A stretch of DNA of 64,000 bases from Bacteroidales bacterium (GTDB taxonomy: Bacteria; Bacteroidota; Bacteroidia; Bacteroidales; P3): NCBI GenBank assembly GCA_017480245.1, contig JAFVBA010000012.1, positions 96,562 to 160,561 of the forward strand, in the 5' to 3' direction. How positions within the stretch are numbered: position 1 is the first letter of the stretch; every line of letters starts with the position of its first letter. Of the stretch, positions 8,601 through 17,033 are shown one piece after another. Both the position numbers and the translations under genes were made by a program. The notes under the pieces are model-generated. The model made no database searches, was not told the origin of the DNA, and saw only the letters and a list, made by a program, of their open reading frames with translations.

Positions 8601-10594
8601 ATCTGCCCTCCTATGTAATGACGGATATTACCTTCTATTTTATCATTGCCGGAGGATATTTCATTGGTATGATTGTACCTTGTAATATTATAACGTAAGT
8701 GAATTTGAATATTTTTTGTCGGTTTATAAGACAAAATTGCGTAAAAACGATGTCCTGTATTGTAAAGCATCTGCGAAGAATAAGAAATGGGTAAAGAATA
8801 TTCATAAATATAAAAACGGTTATCATAATCCGTTGTATGAAAATAAGTATAACGTGCGTTTAATGTTAATTTGGAGTTGAATAATTTTGAAATCATTTCA
8901 ATGTATGCGAAATATCCGTTATTACTTTTTGAATCGTTGGTAAAAGAGTGTGAATATCCAGTCCTGCCTGCGAATGTCAAATAATCATTCATACAATATT
9001 TATAACGCAATTGCCATTGTGCTACAATATTATTCATCGGTAATATTTCGCCTTTTGAATTTGTATCATTGTATTGATGATTATTCAACCTAAAATAAAG
9101 ATTTACCGTCTGTTTTTCGTTATATTTATATTCCAATTGCCCTTTCATTTTCATTCCGTACGAAGAAGAATTTGCCCGATAGGCTAAAAACGGAAAATAA
9201 TAGTAATCTAATCCTACGAAATACGACATTCTTTTATTCAAATAGCGGGAATAATCTATGTATATGCCTCTTTCGTTTTGATTGTTGGTGTGATAACCCA
9301 ATGCATCGGCATAATAATTTTGGTATTTCTTATCATAATTTCTTGCAACTACGGAAAGAGTGGTTTTATAATTAAAATTAATCTGCAAACCTAATAACTG
9401 GGCAAAAGCATTATTCTTACTGCGGGCAATTTCCGTAAAAACAATAAACTTTTTCCATTCATAAGAAGAATTAATTGCGACAATGTTATTATCTGTCCCC
9501 TCAAAATTATATTGTTGATAAGATTGATTGCCTTTTTGTATTGAATCTTTGTAATGATAAGCAAAAGCAGTCAGTCCTATTATCCAACCTTTATTATAAT
9601 ATTGAATATTAGTCCCTGCCAACAGTACGTCATCAGAATCTTTTTGCAAAAGTTCTTTTTCTGTTCTGTGATAACCCGTTTGTTGTATGGTTTTACCGTT
9701 AAAATCCAACTTATTGTAAGCACCGAATAAAGTTACATCAAATTTATTTACCTCTATTTTGACTGCAATTCCTGTATTATAATTGTACTCTGTCGTTGAA
9801 CGGAATGGAGATATAGTATTATTAGAATGTTTTGCTCCATAACCTGAGGCAAGCGAATTAAGAGCAAAACTTTGTTTCATCGCAAGACCTTCACCTAAGT
9901 TAATACGGTAATTTCCAAGCGTAACCTGCTTTAGATTCTTGGTTATATCTCTGATGGTAAAAGAAAAACTATAATGATCATAGCCATAAGTTTTATTTTT
10001 ATAGTAAAGAGGTTCGCCATAATCCTTTTCGCCGACCAAAGACAACTCCATACAGTCATAATATTTTAAATTATAACGAAGTGATGAAGAAAAATTTTCT
10101 CCTTTAAAGTCTTTGCCGTCCTCACGTAAAAATCCATAAGGAGTTTTCAAGTTTTGGATATATTGAAACCTTATATCCTGTCTTCCTTTTGAAAAAACAC
10201 TGTCCAATTTCAAAGTATGTTTCTTCTCTATCGGTACAGCCACAAGATAAGGTGCTATTTTACTTATAGTAAGCGAATCAAAACCATTTACAAAGTTCAA
10301 TTCATTAACCGAAAACAACTGTCCTGTACGTTGAATATAGTTCTCAAGAGCAAATATCTGAAAATTATTTAAGCCGAGAAGCATCATCTCTTCCCGGCTC
10401 AACTCATTAATGTTATAAATATTTATTAGGTTATTGCTTCTTTGTTCAACAGCGTCCAATAAACGCTCAGCATTTTCGCCGCTAATCTCTTCAGTTTCCA
10501 ATATTTCCAAAATATTGTCCACTGTCTGTGAATAAAGATAAAAAAAGGGAAATATCACACTTATAAATAATGATATAAAACTGACTCTCTTCAT
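8585..10594 (-). CDS. Helix-hairpin-helix domain outer-membrane barrel-like protein
   Basis: The 669-residue protein has a signal peptide (residues 1-22, ending LYSQ). A helical N-terminal region follows (residues 25-120), with helix-hairpin-helix-like repeats such as NINELSREEMMLLGLNNFQ and FSVNELNFVNGFDSLTISKIAPYL, recalling ComEA/PulK-type HhH motifs. The remaining ~540 residues are aromatic-rich alternating beta strands ending in GGQIYFKI, typical of an outer-membrane beta-barrel. This architecture is common in Bacteroidota but has no established function. DNA handling at the cell surface is one possibility suggested by the HhH part, but it is unproven. Confidence 0.75.
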   Translation of the reverse strand: MKRVSFISLFISVIFPFFYLYSQTVDNILEILETEEISGENAERLLDAVEQRSNNLINIYNINELSREEMMLLGLNNFQIFALENYIQRTGQLFSVNELNFVNGFDSLTISKIAPYLVAVPIEKKHTLKLDSVFSKGRQDIRFQYIQNLKTPYGFLREDGKDFKGENFSSSLRYNLKYYDCMELSLVGEKDYGEPLYYKNKTYGYDHYSFSFTIRDITKNLKQVTLGNYRINLGEGLAMKQSFALNSLASGYGAKHSNNTISPFRSTTEYNYNTGIAVKIEVNKFDVTLFGAYNKLDFNGKTIQQTGYHRTEKELLQKDSDDVLLAGTNIQYYNKGWIIGLTAFAYHYKDSIQKGNQSYQQYNFEGTDNNIVAINSSYEWKKFIVFTEIARSKNNAFAQLLGLQINFNYKTTLSVVARNYDKKYQNYYADALGYHTNNQNERGIYIDYSRYLNKRMSYFVGLDYYYFPFLAYRANSSSYGMKMKGQLEYKYNEKQTVNLYFRLNNHQYNDTNSKGEILPMNNIVAQWQLRYKYCMNDYLTFAGRTGYSHSFTNDSKSNNGYFAYIEMISKLFNSKLTLNARYTYFHTTDYDNRFYIYEYSLPISYSSQMLYNTGHRFYAILSYKPTKNIQIHLRYNITRYNHTNEISSGNDKIEGNIRHYIGGQIYFKI

Positions 10595-10728
10595 CTTTAT
10601 ACATCCTTTTTTGATTTGCGGTTGCGAAGGTAATACATTTTTTAATTACATAGCCTCAAACTTCAATTTTTTTGTCTTATTCTTTTTTCACAGTCTAACG
10701 AACATCTTCATAATACTGAAAATATTTG

Positions 10729-10736
10729 TAATTTTG
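10729..10736 (+). promoter_or_regulatory. -7 element for the ion transporter gene
   Basis: TAATTTTG is an exact TAnnTTTG match about 40 bp upstream of the ATG at 10778. The expected -33 TTTG is not conserved. Confidence 0.45.
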
Positions 10737-10777
10737 CACTTCAAAAAAGAATCTTAATTAAATTTGGATTGCTTAGT

Positions 10778-12013
10778 ATGGATATTGATAAATTGACAGC
10801 ACTTATAATTTTTGTCATTACTTACTTGGGGATAATTTTCAATAAATTGCCTCTTTTGAATCTCAACCGCAAAACATCGGCATACGCAGGCAGTGCGGCA
10901 ATGATACTTTTCGGTATGATAAGTTTTGAAGATGCCGTCAAAAGTATAGATTTCAATACCATAGTATTACTTTTGGGAATGATGATTATTATTTCAGCTT
11001 TGCAATTAGAAGGATTTTTCACCTTGATTTCCCGTAAAACCATGTCTTCGGCTAAAAACACTTCAAGGCTTTTAACTCTTGTTGTTTTTATTACGGGAAT
11101 TGCTTCGGCGTTTTTAGTTAATGATGCGGTAGTGTTGTTATTTACTCCCGTAATTATCAATATATGCAAAAAGTCTTCCGTTAATTCCATCCCATTTTTG
11201 CTCGGTGAGATATTTTCTTCCAATGCAGGCTCATTGATGACTATAACAGGTAATCCGCAAAATATGATTATCGGTATTGCTTCGGGTATTTCTTATGTCA
11301 AGTTTATAGTTTATATGCTGCCCATAGCAATCGTGTCCATGCTTATCATTATTTATATTATCAAAAAGACAAACCGCGATATTTTTTCAAAAAAGCAAAT
11401 TATCAAAACGGCAAATGAAGACGGCGAAACATATAATTTGAAAAATATGCGTGCAACTTTGATAATTTTTGTTTTGGTAGTATTGGGATTTTTCTTCGGT
11501 AAAATATTCAATTTGTCCATTCCGTTGATTGCACTTGTCGGCTCGGCTTTGACAATTATGTTTTCCAAACAGGACAGTAAGGAAATATTCAAAGGAGTTG
11601 ATTTCTCGCTGCTTTTGTTTTTCGCCTCACTGTTTATAATCGTTGCAGCAGTGAAACAAAGCGGAGTGTTGGATGCAGTTTTTGAGATAACTTTACATCA
11701 AAATGCCGTTTCATTGCTTATAATTTTTGCTCTTTCGCTTGTTTTGTCGCAATTAGTTTCCAATGTTCCTTATACTATCTTAGTTTTGCCTATATTTACT
11801 TTGGCAAACAGTCAGATACTTTGGTTGTCTTTGGCAGCCTCTTCAACGCTTGCAGGCAATTTGACGATTATCGGTGCAATGGCAAATTTGATTGTAATAG
11901 AGCAGGCTGAAAAAGAAGGAGTAAAAATAACGGCACGCAAATTCTACCGACCTGCAATACTAATCACGATACTAACTTATCTATTTGCAATAGTGATGTT
12001 TATGATTTACTAA
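10778..12013 (+). CDS. ArsB/NhaD/SLC13-superfamily ion transporter
   Basis: This is a polytopic inner-membrane permease of about 411 residues with 10-12 hydrophobic helices. Family hallmarks are the two re-entrant-loop motifs: NDAVVLLFTPVI near residue 110, and ITGNPQNMIIGIASG near 150 with its counterpart AASSTLAGNLTIIGAMANLIV near 365. Substrates in the superfamily include arsenite, Na+/H+, dicarboxylates and sulfate, and the sequence alone does not decide. The ATG at 10778 is preferred over the upstream TTG at 10769. The gene ends exactly where repeat copy A begins: its stop codon at 12011-12013 overlaps the first bases of the element, which may serve as its terminator. Confidence 0.85.
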   Translation: MDIDKLTALIIFVITYLGIIFNKLPLLNLNRKTSAYAGSAAMILFGMISFEDAVKSIDFNTIVLLLGMMIIISALQLEGFFTLISRKTMSSAKNTSRLLTLVVFITGIASAFLVNDAVVLLFTPVIINICKKSSVNSIPFLLGEIFSSNAGSLMTITGNPQNMIIGIASGISYVKFIVYMLPIAIVSMLIIIYIIKKTNRDIFSKKQIIKTANEDGETYNLKNMRATLIIFVLVVLGFFFGKIFNLSIPLIALVGSALTIMFSKQDSKEIFKGVDFSLLLFFASLFIIVAAVKQSGVLDAVFEITLHQNAVSLLIIFALSLVLSQLVSNVPYTILVLPIFTLANSQILWLSLAASSTLAGNLTIIGAMANLIVIEQAEKEGVKITARKFYRPAILITILTYLFAIVMFMIY

Positions 12014-12097
12014 AATAAAGTGCCGAATCACGAAATTGTTTTCAGAAAACATTTTACTCTTTTCTGAAAAGAATTTACTGATTCGGCACTTTATTTT
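12012..12097. repeat. 86-bp palindromic element, copy A (intergenic)
   Basis: A perfect 19-bp terminal inverted repeat (AAAATAAAGTGCCGAATCA and its complement) encloses a second, nearly perfect inverted segment, so almost the whole 86 bp is palindromic around ATTTTACTCTTTT. The same sequence recurs gap-free at 60542-60627, at 26097-26182 (about 67 of 86 positions identical by hand count) and at 19432-19517 (about 62 of 86). Here it follows the transporter stop directly and could fold as a terminator. Its copies inside genes show it is more than that. Confidence 0.9.
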
Positions 12098-12111
12098 GAG
12101 GGTTCATAAAT

Positions 12112-12152
12112 ACAAAATAAAAAGGACGGAATTAAAAAAATTTTTCCGTCCT
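12112..12152 (-). terminator. Rho-independent terminator of the BspA-like pseudogene
   Basis: AGGACGGAA and TTCCGTCCT form a 9-bp stem at 12123-12152, and the minus strand continues into a T-rich run. It lies just 3' of the pseudogene end at 12180. Confidence 0.75.
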
Positions 12153-12179
12153 CAAATTATTATGAACCGAAATTTTAAT

Positions 12180-13123
12180 TTATTGTACAACTAACTTAGT
12201 TATCTTTCTGCCCGCATTGACAAAATAAATTCGGTTTTCAAGGTCTGAAATATCTATCTTGTCAGACTGTTTTAGGTTTTTAATAAATTTAACTATCTGT
12301 CCCAAAGAATTGGTTATAGAAACATCGCCTTGAGTTTGCACCGAGATAAAATCACTTGCTGGGTTAGGGTAAATATTTATTGTGTTATTGCTTGCAATTT
12401 GCTCAATACCCGAAAGATTGCAGTCTTCCTGAATATTAGTAAAGACTTTCCAATCGCTGTTGTCGTATGCATCTTTTCTATCGCACATAACGAAAACATC
12501 AATTCCTTTCAAACTTTCGTCAAAAGAATCATCGGCTAAAGAAGGTGGGTTATCTGCCAAAACAATTAAGGCCTTGATGGCTGTACTTCCCGTAAAAACG
12601 CCTTGATCAACCACCGTAACACCGTCCCATAGAGTAACCTTTTCCAAAGAAGAACAATAGGCGAAAGAATACCAAGTAACTTTCTTTACTTTAGCGGGAA
12701 TAGTAATTTATTTCAATGCACTGCACATTGCAAAAGCGCCGTCAGAAACGGTTTCTAAGCTTTCAGGCAAATCTATTGCGGTAAGAGAGCTGCATTCCAT
12801 AAAAGCCCACCAACCAATTGTCTTCAAAGTGTAAGGAAGTTTGATACTTGTGATATATCTTCCGCCTTGGAAATCCGAATTTTCCAATTCGGTAACTTTA
12901 TAAGTTACTCCTTCGTACTAAACTTCGGATGGAACGACAATATCTCCCTCATAATAATATTCTCCGCCCGAATCGCACCAAACAGCGACGCAAACATTAC
13001 CGTTAGTTAATTGTTTGTAAAAAAGTTTTCCTACTTTGAACGCTCCGTCAGGCTTATCGGCAGCATAGACATTAACAAATACCAAACAAAGCACCGATAC
13101 TAAATTTTCTTAAGTTTTTTCAT
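12180..13123 (-). pseudogene. Decayed BspA-like leucine-rich secreted protein with T9SS sorting domain
   Basis: Reading down from an ATG at 13123, the conceptual product has a signal-peptide-like start. BspA-type leucine-rich repeats follow (TSIKLPYTLKTIGWWAFMEC, then SLTAIDLPESLETVSDGAF), and the end is a type A T9SS sorting domain (INIYPNPASDFISV to ITKLVVQ). It is broken by a frameshift within the first ~20 codons, an in-frame TAG at 12918-12920 and an in-frame TAA at 12708-12710. The longest surviving frame (12180-12647) lacks a signal peptide and cannot make a secreted protein. The relative at 51576 is intact, so this is a dead paralogue. Confidence 0.85.
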
Positions 13124-13149
13124 TTTATTTATTCCTTATTTCTTGTTAT

Positions 13150-13262
13150 TAATTTCAGATTTCGCAGACAAAAATAGGGTATTTAATTTTGCTAAATTAA
13201 ATACCACCCTACCAAATTCAGAATTTTGCTTACCAAATACCGAAATTATCTTACCAAATCAA
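13150..13262. repeat. 21-bp-pitch repeat with palindromic core (locus iv)
   Basis: TACCAAAT starts at 13210, 13231 and 13252, exactly 21 bp apart. Just left of it is a perfect inverted repeat, GGTATTTAATTT then AAATTAAATACC with a 4-base loop (13179-13206). The array runs to the 3' end of the response-regulator pseudogene. The left side shows no clear periodic units, so this copy looks partial compared with loci i-iii. Confidence 0.6.
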
Positions 13263-14152
13263 TTATTTATCTCAATCCAATGCAGAAAATCCGCCGTGTT
13301 TTCTCTGCTTATAGTGACAATATCATCATTAATTTTGGGGTTAAGGGTAATTTTCAGCGTGGAATTGAAATATTTTTCAATGTTTTCAAGACTTGCTACA
13401 TTAATTATATAACTGCGGTTGATAGGGTAGAATTGCGTATTATCCACTTCGGTTATTATCTTACTAAGACTGTCATCCATAAAATATTTATCACCTGAAA
13501 AAGTAACCAAATAGCAATTCCTGTTTTCCGAAACTAAATAAACTATTTCGTTTGCGTCAATTATTTTTATCTTATCGTTGAATTTCAAAATAAATTTGCG
13601 TTTTATCTCTTTTTCTTTCGGTTTTATATTCATTTGTTGCAACAGCGATGCAAGGTTTTCATTAAAAGATGTCTTTTCTTTCAATTGCATGATTTTATTT
13701 ACCGCACTTATGAATTTGTCTTCGTTTAACGGTTTGAGAAGATAACCTATTGCGTTATGTTCAAAGGCTTCCAGTGCATATTTATCGTATGCCGTTGTAA
13801 AGATTATATATGCCGAGGGATTGACTTGCGAAAAAATATTGAAACTGTTGCCATCCGTGAGTTGAATATCCATAAATATCAAATCAACTTCGTTTTTCTT
13901 CAAAAATTCTGCGATAACACGCAGTACATTACGCTTATAAAAATACTTAGAATTAAACCACGAGGCAAGAATCATTGAAGATATGGTCATCAATGAATAA
14001 ACCATAAAATTGAAAAAGAAATAAAAGCCGTCAAATTCGTAAGCCTAAGCATAGTCATTAATTAAAATATCAATGGGTAATGACGTTACGAAAGTAAATA
14101 GCATTATCACCAAATAATATTGCAAATATGTCTTCAGTTTTTGATATTTCAT
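13259..14152 (-). pseudogene. Histidine kinase N-terminus fused by deletion to a LytTR response regulator
   Basis: From an ATG at 14152 the frame reads a hydrophobic N-terminus like the membrane part of a LytS-type sensor kinase. It is interrupted by an in-frame TAG at 14045-14047. Near 13930 the sequence switches abruptly to the second half of a response-regulator receiver domain (DLIFMDIQLTDGNSF with the phospho-acceptor Asp, then TTAYDKYALEAFE and GYLLKPL), followed by an intact-looking LytTR DNA-binding domain. The kinase catalytic part and the receiver's N-terminal acidic pair (usually VDDE) are gone. One deletion joining two adjacent genes explains this. An internal ATG at 14005 could still express a 248-residue LytTR protein, but its receiver domain could not be phosphorylated normally. 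Confidence 0.8.
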
Positions 14153-14230
14153 TTTGCAAAATTACCTCTTCATTACTGTAAATTCACCGAACAGTTTCAC
14201 AAAATTGCTTTTCCAAAAAACCCTATCGCT

Positions 14231-16144
14231 TTAACGTGAAATATAAAGCACCAAAACCGAAATATCAGCAGGAGATACTCCGCTTATTCTCGATGCCTGC
14301 CCGATGGTATGCGGACGGATTTTGCTCAGTTTCTCCCTTGCCTCAAAGGAAAGTGATTTCAAGGCATTGTAATCAAAATCGTCCTTAATAATAAGTGATT
14401 CGTATTTATTGATTCTATCAACCGTTTCCTGTTCTTTAAGAATGTAGTTCTCGTATTTGATATTTATCTGCGCCAAATCGCTTATCTCCTTACGCAAAGC
14501 CTTTGGTATCTTGGTGATTTGTACGCTTAGTTTATCAATACACGAAGACAAATCCGTCAATTGCACTTGCGGACGGAGTAAAAGGTTACTTATCTTGGTA
14601 GGATTGGCAATTGCAGGAGTGGATAGTGAATCTAACGTTTCATTAACCTCATTTGGTTCGGCGTTTGTGGATTTTATAAAACTTACAAGCGAATTTCTGT
14701 ATTTAAGTTTCCTATCCAAATTACGCATTCGTTCTTTTGTCGCAAGTTTAAGCGCAAAACCTTTCGGGGTAAGCCTTTCGTCTGCATTGTCTTGACGCAA
14801 CAAAATACGGTATTCCGCTCTTGAAGTGAACATTCGGTAAGGCTCATCAACGCCTTTGGTTACCAAATCATCAATAAGCACTCCGATATAAGCCTCACTG
14901 CGTTTTAAAACAAAAGGTTCAAGATTCTTTATATTCTGGTTGGCATTTATTGCCGCAATCAACCCTTGCGATGCCGCTTCTTCGTAACCTGTCGTTCCGT
15001 TTATCTGACCTGCAAAAAACAAATTGGCTATAGGTTTGGTCTCAAGTGTGTTTTTAAGTTGCGTAGGCGGGAAATAGTCGTACTCAATTGCGTATCCGGG
15101 TTTTTCAATCACCGCTTTTTCAAATCCTTTTATATGATGAAGGGCTTTTAATTGCACATCCAAAGGCAGAGATGACGAAAAACCGTTTATATACCACAAG
15201 TTAGTAAAATTACTTTCGGGTTCAATGAACAATTGATGGTGATCCTTGTCGGCAAAACGCTCAATCTTGTCTTCAATTGACGGACAATAACGCGGACCGC
15301 GCCCTTGAATACGTCCTTGAAACATCGGAGAATCTTTAAATCCAGTCCGAAGAATGTCATGCACAGTCTCATTGGTATTAGCAATGAAACAACTGCGCTG
15401 ATTCAATGCCTTTTTTCGTTTATATAAGAAAGAAAACTGCTGAGGGTCGTCATCGCCTTTTTGTTCGGAGAGAACGGAAAAATCTATTGAGCGTCCATCA
15501 ACTCGCATCGGCGTTCCCGTTTTGAGTTTGGCGGAAATGAATCCGAGTTTTTGTAAATTCTCTGTCAAATTTTCTGCATTTGCTTCACCCAGACGTCCTC
15601 CCGTGAAATTAGTGTTGCCTATGTGTATTCTGCCGTTAAGAAAAGTTCCGTTAGTAAGCACAACCGCTTTGGCTTTTATTGATATGCCCAATTTGGTTTT
15701 AACTCCCGTAACGGCATTGCTCCGTGTCGTTATACCGATTACCTCATCTTGCCAAAGGAAAAGGTTTTCCGTATTTTCAAGTCTTCTTCTCCACGCAATA
15801 GGAAATAAAATATCATCAACCTGTGCGCGCGGTGAGTGCATAGCAGGACCTTTGGAGGCATTAAGAATGCGGAATTGCATAGTGTTTTCGTCAGTTACTA
15901 TGCCCGAATAACCTCCCAAAGCATCAATCTCCCTTACAATCTGCCCCTTTGCCACTCCACCCATAGCAGGATTGCATGACAGTTGGGCAATATTATTTAA
16001 ATTTTGAGTGATAAGCAAGGTACGGTTACCCAAATTGGCACTTGCCATAGCGGCCTCACAACCTGCATGACCCGCACCGACAACGATTATATCAAAGTGC
16101 GAGCCGCACGCGCTATTTGCGCAAAGCGATGTAGTTTTATTCAT
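14231..16144 (-). CDS. mnmG: MnmG (GidA), tRNA U34 carboxymethylaminomethyl modification enzyme
   Basis: MnmG works with MnmE to install the cmnm5 group on wobble uridine of several tRNAs, using FAD and methylene-tetrahydrofolate. The 637 residues match the family's usual ~620-630. The FAD-binding GAGHAGCEAA lies near residue 23, followed by CNPAMGGVAKGQIVREIDALGG near 56. GPAMHSPRAQ near 100, GTGYEEAASQG near 377 and the C-terminal helical domain ending RPHTIGQASRISGVSPADIS are diagnostic. There is a slightly long N-terminus (about 16 residues before FDIIVVG), and the first ATG is kept because no later Met precedes the Rossmann strand. Confidence 0.96.
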   Translation of the reverse strand: MNKTTSLCANSACGSHFDIIVVGAGHAGCEAAMASANLGNRTLLITQNLNNIAQLSCNPAMGGVAKGQIVREIDALGGYSGIVTDENTMQFRILNASKGPAMHSPRAQVDDILFPIAWRRRLENTENLFLWQDEVIGITTRSNAVTGVKTKLGISIKAKAVVLTNGTFLNGRIHIGNTNFTGGRLGEANAENLTENLQKLGFISAKLKTGTPMRVDGRSIDFSVLSEQKGDDDPQQFSFLYKRKKALNQRSCFIANTNETVHDILRTGFKDSPMFQGRIQGRGPRYCPSIEDKIERFADKDHHQLFIEPESNFTNLWYINGFSSSLPLDVQLKALHHIKGFEKAVIEKPGYAIEYDYFPPTQLKNTLETKPIANLFFAGQINGTTGYEEAASQGLIAAINANQNIKNLEPFVLKRSEAYIGVLIDDLVTKGVDEPYRMFTSRAEYRILLRQDNADERLTPKGFALKLATKERMRNLDRKLKYRNSLVSFIKSTNAEPNEVNETLDSLSTPAIANPTKISNLLLRPQVQLTDLSSCIDKLSVQITKIPKALRKEISDLAQINIKYENYILKEQETVDRINKYESLIIKDDFDYNALKSLSFEAREKLSKIRPHTIGQASRISGVSPADISVLVLYISR

Positions 16145-16172
16145 TATTATTTTTTATATGAACGTATTTATT

Positions 16173-16589
16173 TTATTTATAAAAGATTTCCAAAGCCTCG
16201 TTTTCCTTTTGACGCATTTGTTTGTCCTCCTCGGGCGAATGGTCTTTGAATCCCAACAGGTGAAGTACCCCATGAATAATCACTCTGTGCAATTCATTGT
16301 CAAAACTCACGTTAAAATCTTTCGCATTCTCCTTAACACGGTCTGCAGATATGAAAATATCACCGCTTATTATGTCATCTTGAACGTAATCAAAGGTAAT
16401 GATGTCGGTATAGGTGTCATGGTTAAGATATTGTTGATTGACATCAAGCATACTTGCGTCATCGGTAAAAATATATGATATATCACCGCATCTTTTACCG
16501 TGAAGAGCAATTATTTCCTTGACCCACGCCTTTGTTTTCAATCTGTTATTAAATTTACACGGCGTTTGAACTGAAAAACTTACAGCCAT
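16173..16589 (-). CDS. ybeY: YbeY endoribonuclease / rRNA maturation factor
   Basis: YbeY is a zinc-dependent single-strand endoribonuclease involved in 16S rRNA 3'-end maturation and ribosome quality control. The 138-residue length is normal. The metal-binding motif is HGVLHLLGFKDHSPEED near residue 106, with three His residues, and NHDTYTDIITFDY near 56 is the other conserved segment. It lies 28 bp upstream of mnmG and 8 bp downstream of the HATPase-like gene on the same strand, so co-transcription is likely. Confidence 0.93.
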   Translation of the reverse strand: MAVSFSVQTPCKFNNRLKTKAWVKEIIALHGKRCGDISYIFTDDASMLDVNQQYLNHDTYTDIITFDYVQDDIISGDIFISADRVKENAKDFNVSFDNELHRVIIHGVLHLLGFKDHSPEEDKQMRQKENEALEIFYK

Positions 16590-16597
16590 AATCTTTT

Positions 16598-17017
16598 CTA
16601 TTGAGCAATTGCTAATCTTTTACACGAAAAGGATTTTATTCTTTCCTTTCTGCTTACGGCAAGCTCCTCTTCTATTCCGTCAATAGAGAAATACAAATCA
16701 ATAACTTTACCGTCCCGCGAAATATTTACCGTATCCGTCAAATTCTTTATAAGAAATAATGATTCAAAATTGTTGTTACTTGTATCGGAAAAACTTAATG
16801 ACGAAAACTTATCACTATCCGTTTGAACGGAAAAGCAAATACCGTCTTTGTAATGGGAATATGACATAACAATATCACAATCCGCTATCTTCAATACGCT
16901 TTCCAGTGCAATATCTATCGCACCTATGTAATTATAAAGACGGTTTTTCTCACAGACTTGCTCCATGAAGGTTTCAAACTCGGAAAATTGTCCTTTTTTT
17001 ATATATATCTGTTCCAT
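16598..17017 (-). CDS. Degenerate HATPase-like (anti-sigma/RsbW-type) protein
   Basis: The ATG at 17017 (MEQIYIKKG) is preferred because the longer frame from 17062 overlaps the preceding gene. The ~139-residue product has the size and strand-helix layout of RsbW-like GHKL ATPase domains. A helix IGAIDIALESVLKIADC sits at the N-box position, and FESLFLIKNLTDTVNISRDGKVIDLYFSI matches the last strands. The expected N-box Asn and the D-x-G-x-x loop are not apparent, so nucleotide binding is doubtful. Bacteroidota commonly encode such a gene beside ybeY. A partner-switching role alongside the SpoIIE phosphatase at 27398 is conceivable but unsupported by linkage. Confidence 0.6.
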   Translation of the reverse strand: MEQIYIKKGQFSEFETFMEQVCEKNRLYNYIGAIDIALESVLKIADCDIVMSYSHYKDGICFSVQTDSDKFSSLSFSDTSNNNFESLFLIKNLTDTVNISRDGKVIDLYFSIDGIEEELAVSRKERIKSFSCKRLAIAQ

Positions 17018-17033
17018 GACATTTGATTTTACT

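Noticed and set aside
12012-12097. Copy A as an ordinary terminator only
   Set aside because: Its position fits a terminator, but the gap-free matches of full length inside two genes cannot be explained by termination.
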